A DNA stretch of 64,000 nt, from the NCBI RefSeq assembly GCF_020447265.1, contig NZ_JAJADR010000005.1, positions 401,004 through 465,003 of the forward strand. Reading direction: 5' to 3'. Source of the DNA: Hymenobacter lucidus (GTDB lineage: Bacteria; Bacteroidota; Bacteroidia; Cytophagales; Hymenobacteraceae). Positions 60,101-64,000 of the stretch are shown here, piece by piece. Below the pieces are notes generated by a model. It saw only the letters and a list, made by a program, of their open reading frames with translations, searched no databases and had not been told where the DNA came from. Both the position numbers and the translations under genes were made by a program. The first letter of the stretch is position 1. Each line of letters begins with the position of its first letter.

Positions 60101-61173
60101 ATGGCAAGCTGCTCAGTGCTGCCTCCAACGACACGCTCAAGGCTCTTTCGACCGTTCAGCTGTCCGGCTTGATTAAGTCTGGCCAGGCTGTCAACACCGG
60201 TTTTACCGGACAAGCCCACGTGACGGTGTACGAAAAGCCAGCTGTTGTCAACACTCTGAAAAATGAGTTTGATGACTTGGTTATTCCGGTGAAAGTTCAG
60301 GAAAACGTCATCTATGACGGGCAGGCATCCGTTCGTAACGGCCGTTTCAAGCTCAACTTCGTAGTTCCCAAAGACATTAATTATAGTGTGGGCCTGGGCA
60401 AGATTCAGCTCTACGCCAAAGACTCCATTCGAATTGCTGACGCGAAAGGTTACCGGGCTAGTGCCGTGGGCGGAGCCGATGATTCGGCTCCACTAGATAC
60501 TATTCCGCCGGTTATTCGTCTCTTCATGGACCGGGAGTCTTTCGTGTTCGGGGGACTTACGGCTACCACTACAACACTGATTTCGCACCTCTCCGACGAC
60601 AGCGGCATCAACACTGCCGGCTCCGGTATCGGCCACGAAATCACGGCTACTCTCGACAACGACCCGACGAAGCTCACCGTCCTCAACGACTTCTACACTG
60701 CCGATGTCGACAACTTCCGGGCTGGCAAAGTAAAGTACCTGTTTAAAGAACTAACACCCGGTCCGCACGTACTGCGCCTCAAGGCTTGGGACACATTCAA
60801 TAATTCGGCGCAGCAGGAAATAGAGTTTATTGCGGCTAATCAGGAAAAGTTAGCTTTGGCACACGTTCTGAATTATCCCAACCCTTTCTCGACCAAAACC
60901 AGCTTCCAGTTCGACCATAACCACACCAACGACGATTTGGACGTACAGGTCCAGATCTTCACCATATCGGGCCGCTTGGTACGTACGCTACGCACCACCA
61001 TCATTGCTAGTGGCCCCCACGTAGGCCGCGACGCAGAACCTCTTACTTGGAATGGCCGCGACGAATACGAAGACCAGTTAGCGCGGGGCGTGTATGTATA
61101 CCGCGTAAATGTGCGGTGTCAGACGCACGAGTCGACGGCCTCAAAATTTGAAAAACTGGTTATTCTGAACTAA
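57190..61173 (+). CDS. porU: Type IX secretion system sortase PorU
   Basis: A 1327-residue surface protein of the gingipain (C25) peptidase family. Signal peptide (TLLVILWQLAFGAVSTANA); N-terminal beta domains; the caspase-like catalytic domain at about 540-960 with His832 in VHYSGHGG and Cys866 in TGTCDFSTY; Ig-like domain; and a C-terminal sorting-type domain (YPNPFSTKTSFQFD to the end). PorU cleaves the CTD of T9SS cargo and joins it to anionic LPS, with PorV, PorQ and PorZ. It precedes porV by 56 nt in a probable operon porU-porV-M16. Confidence 0.93.
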   Translation: MRYSTLLVILWQLAFGAVSTANAQGGEQVVRGQLKWQGYTEAILQTGQRRKVPTFGGAAFRAGEQNPNYQLRIAGRVSQGEVRNAVYEPFSAADAKLFDAAKLPAAADVRLTTGTERRQLFTITLVQAVRRNSQTGQAEKLVSFEYAYSLSTDQRRTQARTYANSSVLNQGEWFKIGVATSGIYKLDKKALETLGINMQGRDPRRLKIYGNAMGTLPQANSVYRPDDLAENAIYVAGEADNSFDDADYVLFYARGPHTWSFDPNGATPRFRHNLNVYADTAYYFVTVGTTAGLRVGSPRFVPGAPVSSTTIVSQFLERQFHEQELLNLGKSGRQWLGEGFTNNSTSREVTFNIPDMVPNSTLQLTSQVVGASVYGSATRFQLALNGSALGTVQTVRGYSSTPDFYPEVANSDLQTFSYPLPAAPAADVRVRLSFSSPSDPSGQGYLDYLEVNAPRRLRLTGNLLQFNCVPTVPFSDFQLGAPAGTSVWDVTNPRHPRPILLNGAGNFIAATDSAREFVAFTGSDFPAPPRFFGRVANQNLHARLTGDVDLVIVTHPLFKQEASRLAAYRRIHDKLKVEVVTTTEVYNEFSSGGQDITAIRDMMKMVYDRNSSAAKLKYLLLFGDASYDYKSDPSNDPKFLPPWWSERSPLNGDKIAQNFVPTYESRESFALTYPRGSSFPQGKGVTFCSDDYFGLLDDDEGEWDENNSNELIDIGIGRLPIRTPRDQPGSTAQATLVVDKLIRYDEPISFGKWRNRVTFVADDGNNSIHISESANPQADSIAVRHPEYNVHKVYLDLYPQLIAAGGQRSPECNRALDESLEQGSLLVHYSGHGGPKGWADEQILTKQSVLALQNRNRMTFMVTGTCDFSTYDNPEEDSGGELVLTDVAGGAIGLLTTTRLAFSNYSFNLSSQFYNFLFKPATGQLPPLGEAVMIAKNNSVSASYNRNYALLGDPTTHLATGQQEIALDSINGKLLSAASNDTLKALSTVQLSGLIKSGQAVNTGFTGQAHVTVYEKPAVVNTLKNEFDDLVIPVKVQENVIYDGQASVRNGRFKLNFVVPKDINYSVGLGKIQLYAKDSIRIADAKGYRASAVGGADDSAPLDTIPPVIRLFMDRESFVFGGLTATTTTLISHLSDDSGINTAGSGIGHEITATLDNDPTKLTVLNDFYTADVDNFRAGKVKYLFKELTPGPHVLRLKAWDTFNNSAQQEIEFIAANQEKLALAHVLNYPNPFSTKTSFQFDHNHTNDDLDVQVQIFTISGRLVRTLRTTIIASGPHVGRDAEPLTWNGRDEYEDQLARGVYVYRVNVRCQTHESTASKFEKLVILN

Positions 61174-61229
61174 GCACCCGACACTATTCTGCCCTTTTCG
61201 TTTCCATTCCGCTTTTCTTGTTCTTCTGT

Positions 61230-62426
61230 ATGACATTGTTGAAGCTGCCTTTGCGATTAGCACTCCTACCCGGCTTGCTGGGTGTGTCTATCGCAGCTCA
61301 GGCTCAGAGTTCCCCGAATACGATTACAACGGCCGTTCCCATCCTGACCTTAAGCCCCGACGCCCGCTCTGCGGCACTAGGTGAAGCCGGAGTAGCCATT
61401 TCGCCCGATGCCAATGCCTCCTATCATAACGCTGGTAAGCTGGGTTTCCTCAACAGCAAGTATGGCGTTTCGCCTTCCTACTCGCCTTGGCTGCGCAACG
61501 TAACCGATGACATGGGCTTGGCCTATCTGTCGGGTTTCTCCAAAATCGGGCAACGCTCGGCCATCTCGGCTTCGCTAATGTACTTCGATTTGGGCACCAT
61601 TTCTTTCCGCGACAAAGACAACCGCTCTCTGGGCGACTTTAACCCCAAAGAATATGCGGTCAGCGTTTCGTATGGCCAAAAGCTAAGTGACAACCTCGGT
61701 GTGGGTGTAACAGCGCGCTATATCCGCTCCAACCTCACCGGCGACAACATCAGCGGCAAGCCAGGCAATGCCGCCGCCGTCGATCTGGGTCTGTATTACA
61801 CCAAGGACCTTTCCATTGGCCCCAGCGACTACAACCTGGGCCTGGGTGCTACCATCTCCAACATCGGCAACAAAATGACCTACACCAATGCGTTGCAGGC
61901 CGATTTTCTGCCAACGACGCTGAAGCTGGGTACTGCTCTGACCCGTGAGCTGGACGCGTACAATAAAATCACGCTGACTGTCGATGCCAGCAAACTCTTG
62001 GTTCCTACTCCATACTATATGGAAGGTGATACTGTGGGTTTTGGCAAAGCCATTAAAACCAAGAATGCTGATATCCGCGCCAAAAACATTGTCAGCGGTA
62101 TCGTTGGCTCGTTCAGTGATGCGCCCGGTGGCTTCAGCGAGGAGCTGAAAGAAATCAACATTTCGGCTGGTTTGGAGTATTGGTACAATGATTTGTTGTC
62201 GGCTCGCGTCGGGTACTTCTATGAAAACCCCGTAAAAGGCGACCGTCAGTACTTAAGCTTTGGCTTAGGAGTCCGCTACCAGGTTTTCGGCGTGGATGGC
62301 ACCTATCTAGTGCCCAACCAGCGTGCCAACCCATTGGCTCAAACAATTCGTGTATCCTTGCACTTCAACTTCAACAAGTCTGAGGAAGCTTTCGGCACCG
62401 GCGACGGTTCCGCTCCTATCAACTAA
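61230..62426 (+). CDS. porV: Type IX secretion outer-membrane protein PorV (LptO)
   Basis: A 398-residue outer-membrane barrel of the FadL/PorV type. Signal peptide (MTLLKLPLRLALLPGLLG...AQA) followed by the PorV hallmark TAVPILTLSPDARSAALGEA and YHNAGKLGFL, then fourteen or so strands. It carries cargo from the translocon to PorU. The frame is open to a TTG at 61218, but the ATG at 61230 is the natural start. Followed after 9 nt by the M16 gene. Confidence 0.92.
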   Translation: MTLLKLPLRLALLPGLLGVSIAAQAQSSPNTITTAVPILTLSPDARSAALGEAGVAISPDANASYHNAGKLGFLNSKYGVSPSYSPWLRNVTDDMGLAYLSGFSKIGQRSAISASLMYFDLGTISFRDKDNRSLGDFNPKEYAVSVSYGQKLSDNLGVGVTARYIRSNLTGDNISGKPGNAAAVDLGLYYTKDLSIGPSDYNLGLGATISNIGNKMTYTNALQADFLPTTLKLGTALTRELDAYNKITLTVDASKLLVPTPYYMEGDTVGFGKAIKTKNADIRAKNIVSGIVGSFSDAPGGFSEELKEINISAGLEYWYNDLLSARVGYFYENPVKGDRQYLSFGLGVRYQVFGVDGTYLVPNQRANPLAQTIRVSLHFNFNKSEEAFGTGDGSAPIN

Positions 62427-62435
62427 CCCGTTTCC

Positions 62436-63722
62436 ATGCTCGACCGTCAAGTCGCTCCTCCTGTTCAGCCGCTGGCCAGCGTTACGCTACCAGCGGCTGA
62501 TGTGTTTTCGCTCCCCAATGGCGCACGCCTACACGTTATTCACAACGATGCTCAACCCGTAGTACGCCTGCAGTTGGTTTTCCCAGCCGGAAAATGGCAT
62601 GAGTCAACATCAGGTATCTCTTTGCTTACTGCCCGAATGCTCCTGGAGGGCACCCCAACCCGTTCTGCCCGCCAGATTGCAGATGAAGTAGCTTTTTACG
62701 GTGCCTCCCTGGAGTGCGAGCAAGGGTTTGATCAGTCCACACTAACTCTTTATTGCCTCTCACGCCATCTAGAGAAGCTGCTGCCTTTAGTACTAGATGT
62801 GGCCACAGCTGCATCATTTCCTGAAACGGAGCTGGCCCAGTTAAAGGCGCGCACCATCCAGAACGTGCGCATTGAACGACAGAAAACTAGCTATCTGGCT
62901 TCTGAGCGCTTCGCTCAGGCTCTCTACGGCCCTGCGTATCCTTACGGTCGCATGTTCAACGAAAGCGAGTTTGCAACAGTAGCAAAAGAGTCTATCCAGG
63001 AATTTCACCGCTCTGCCTACCAAATGGCAAAAGCTGAGGTTTTTTTGTGCGGTAATATTAGCGCTCCACAACTCCAGCTTGTCAGAGATGCTATCGGCCA
63101 GGTAGAAACCACACCTTTGTCTACCTCCGTTTTAGTATCAATAAATGATTCAGCAGGCATCGTTTCTCAGCCAGTAAAGGAATATACACAGGTTGCGGAT
63201 GCCATGCAGACATCATTGCGTATTGGCCGCCTGTGGCCTAACCTCAATCACCCAGATACGCATAAGCTTCAACTGCTCGTCAAAGTATTGGGCGGCTATT
63301 TTGGCTCCCGCCTGATGAAGAATATCCGGGAAGACAAAGGGTTTACCTATGGTATCTATGCCAGCGTTGGCTCCAGGGAGCATACCAATAACTTTGTGAT
63401 TGGTACCGATGTAAATGCAGCATCAGCTCAAGTAGCTATTCAGGAAATATATAATGAGCTAACAGAGCTACAGAATAGCTTGGTTTCTACCGAGGAATTG
63501 CAGACCGTAAAGAACTACATGACTGGCAAATTCGCCAATGAATTAAGTACAGTATTCGAACAGTGCGACAAGTATAAGAATATCGTATTCCTGCAGTTAC
63601 CAGCATCATACTACTCTGATTTCCTGCAGCAAATCAATGCCGCAACTTCTGAAGATATACAGAAATTGGCTAGAGAATATCTATCGCCTACTAGTATGAC
63701 TGAAGTTGTTGCAGGCCCCTGA
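62436..63722 (+). CDS. M16-family metallopeptidase-like protein, inactive zinc site
   Basis: A 428-residue protein with the two-lobe M16 fold: N-terminal lobe VFSLPNGARLHVIHNDAQPV, insulinase middle motif YGPAYPYGRMFNE, and C-terminal GGYFGSRLMKNIREDKGFTY (the RxxxY motif present). Where active enzymes have HxxEH in GxxHLLEHMLFKGT, it reads SGISLLTARMLLEGT, so the zinc ligands are lost. It is therefore a non-catalytic subunit of the kind that pairs with an active partner; none is in the window. The last half uses noticeably more A/T than the genes before it. No signal peptide is clear. Confidence 0.82.
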   Translation: MLDRQVAPPVQPLASVTLPAADVFSLPNGARLHVIHNDAQPVVRLQLVFPAGKWHESTSGISLLTARMLLEGTPTRSARQIADEVAFYGASLECEQGFDQSTLTLYCLSRHLEKLLPLVLDVATAASFPETELAQLKARTIQNVRIERQKTSYLASERFAQALYGPAYPYGRMFNESEFATVAKESIQEFHRSAYQMAKAEVFLCGNISAPQLQLVRDAIGQVETTPLSTSVLVSINDSAGIVSQPVKEYTQVADAMQTSLRIGRLWPNLNHPDTHKLQLLVKVLGGYFGSRLMKNIREDKGFTYGIYASVGSREHTNNFVIGTDVNAASAQVAIQEIYNELTELQNSLVSTEELQTVKNYMTGKFANELSTVFEQCDKYKNIVFLQLPASYYSDFLQQINAATSEDIQKLAREYLSPTSMTEVVAGP

Positions 63723-63744
63723 TTCCTTATTTGCTGTGCAGTAA

Positions 63745-63799
63745 CTACGGCATAAGAAAAGCTCTTAGACAGTATCTAAGGGCTTTTCTTATGCCGTAG
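63745..63799. terminator. Very long terminator hairpin
   Basis: CTACGGCATAAGAAAAGC (63745-63762) pairs perfectly with 63782-63799; after one T-G pair a further CTTAGA/TCTAAG stem continues to a loop of five bases. Total stem of 25 pairs, starting 22 nt after the M16 stop. Confidence 0.85.
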
Positions 63800-64000
63800 C
63801 AATAGCCTTTACTAATTAGATAAGTAGCAAAGGCATACACATGTGTGATGTCCCTATTCCTTCCAGGAGCAACTGCTAAGTCGCTATCCGCCCCTTCGCT
63901 ACCCCGTTTAGTGGCACGCGAGGGGTGGTGGGGCGGGTAGGGCGGGCTGTAAACGAGCAATGCCCCGTCCGCAGCACGCAGCGCGGAGGGGGCATTGGCA
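63800..64000. other. Window end without recognised gene
   Basis: No convincing coding region. CCCCTTCGC (63891-63899) can pair with GCGAGGGG (63918-63925), and a second hairpin (63959-63996, AATGCCCC/GGGGCATT and TCCGC/GCGGA with one mismatch) lies at the very end. The minus-strand open frame here has low-complexity translation and I leave it out. Confidence 0.4.

Noticed and set aside
63745..63960. 71-residue minus-strand reading frame at the window end
   Set aside because: It runs through the terminator hairpin and shows no protein features or promoter.

Overview
The window looks like chromosomal DNA from a GC-rich, Hymenobacter-like member of the Bacteroidota (Cytophagales). The evidence is the set of type IX secretion (T9SS) parts (PorU, PorV, PorZ), cargo proteins with C-terminal T9SS sorting domains, DUF4270 and Kelch lipoproteins, FKBP lipoproteins of the GldI type, promoters of the TTG / TAnnTTTG kind with almost no Shine-Dalgarno sequences, and a complete mreBCD-mrdA-rodA block. 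I see no tRNA, rRNA, CRISPR array, prophage or transposase gene. I name the genus only from overall resemblance.

Layout. 1-2.3 kb: a minus-strand operon of three small membrane proteins (two of them paralogues) ending in a winged-helix regulator, with a palindromic operator candidate in its promoter. 2.7-5 kb: nucleoside transporter and ndk. 5-8.8 kb: nrnA followed by four consecutive FKBP peptidyl-prolyl isomerases. 8.8-13.2 kb: recO, porZ, tdk and a ferredoxin. 13.2-17.4 kb: a conserved unknown protein and two polytopic membrane proteins. 17.4-23.3 kb: the rod-shape operon mreB-mreC-mreD-mrdA-rodA. 23.7-25.3 kb: purH. 25.4-29.3 kb: a compact set of acyl-CoA-dehydrogenase-like flavoprotein, PIG-L deacetylase, NodS-like methyltransferase and family 2 glycosyltransferase. 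29.4-38.9 kb: small secreted proteins, DUF4270 and Kelch lipoproteins, a LytS/LytTR two-component pair, two tandem Omp85-like barrels and a UbiA prenyltransferase. 39-41.4 kb: cold-shock protein, KdsC-like phosphatase, IscX, ferredoxin and a DUF2520 protein. 41.6-44.1 kb: a large T9SS cargo protein. 44.4-49.4 kb: cytochrome c maturation genes ccmF, E, D, C and B. 49.5-57 kb: a T9SS beta-helix protein, a large TolB-propeller/barrel fusion, a FAD oxidoreductase, an MBL hydrolase and pssA. 57.1-63.7 kb: porU, porV and an M16-family protein that lacks the zinc motif.

How it fits together. PorU, PorV and PorZ are three of the four known T9SS attachment-complex proteins; they would process and anchor the two CTD-bearing cargo proteins found here. 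The Mre/PBP2/RodA set builds the lateral wall. The Ccm set matures c-type cytochromes, and IscX plus ferredoxin serve Fe-S assembly.

The most promising under-described items are the four-enzyme flavoprotein/deacetylase/methyltransferase/glycosyltransferase cluster, and a set of architecturally similar but sequence-unrelated inverted-repeat elements, several built of octamer repeats, that sit directly after stop codons, mostly inside operons.
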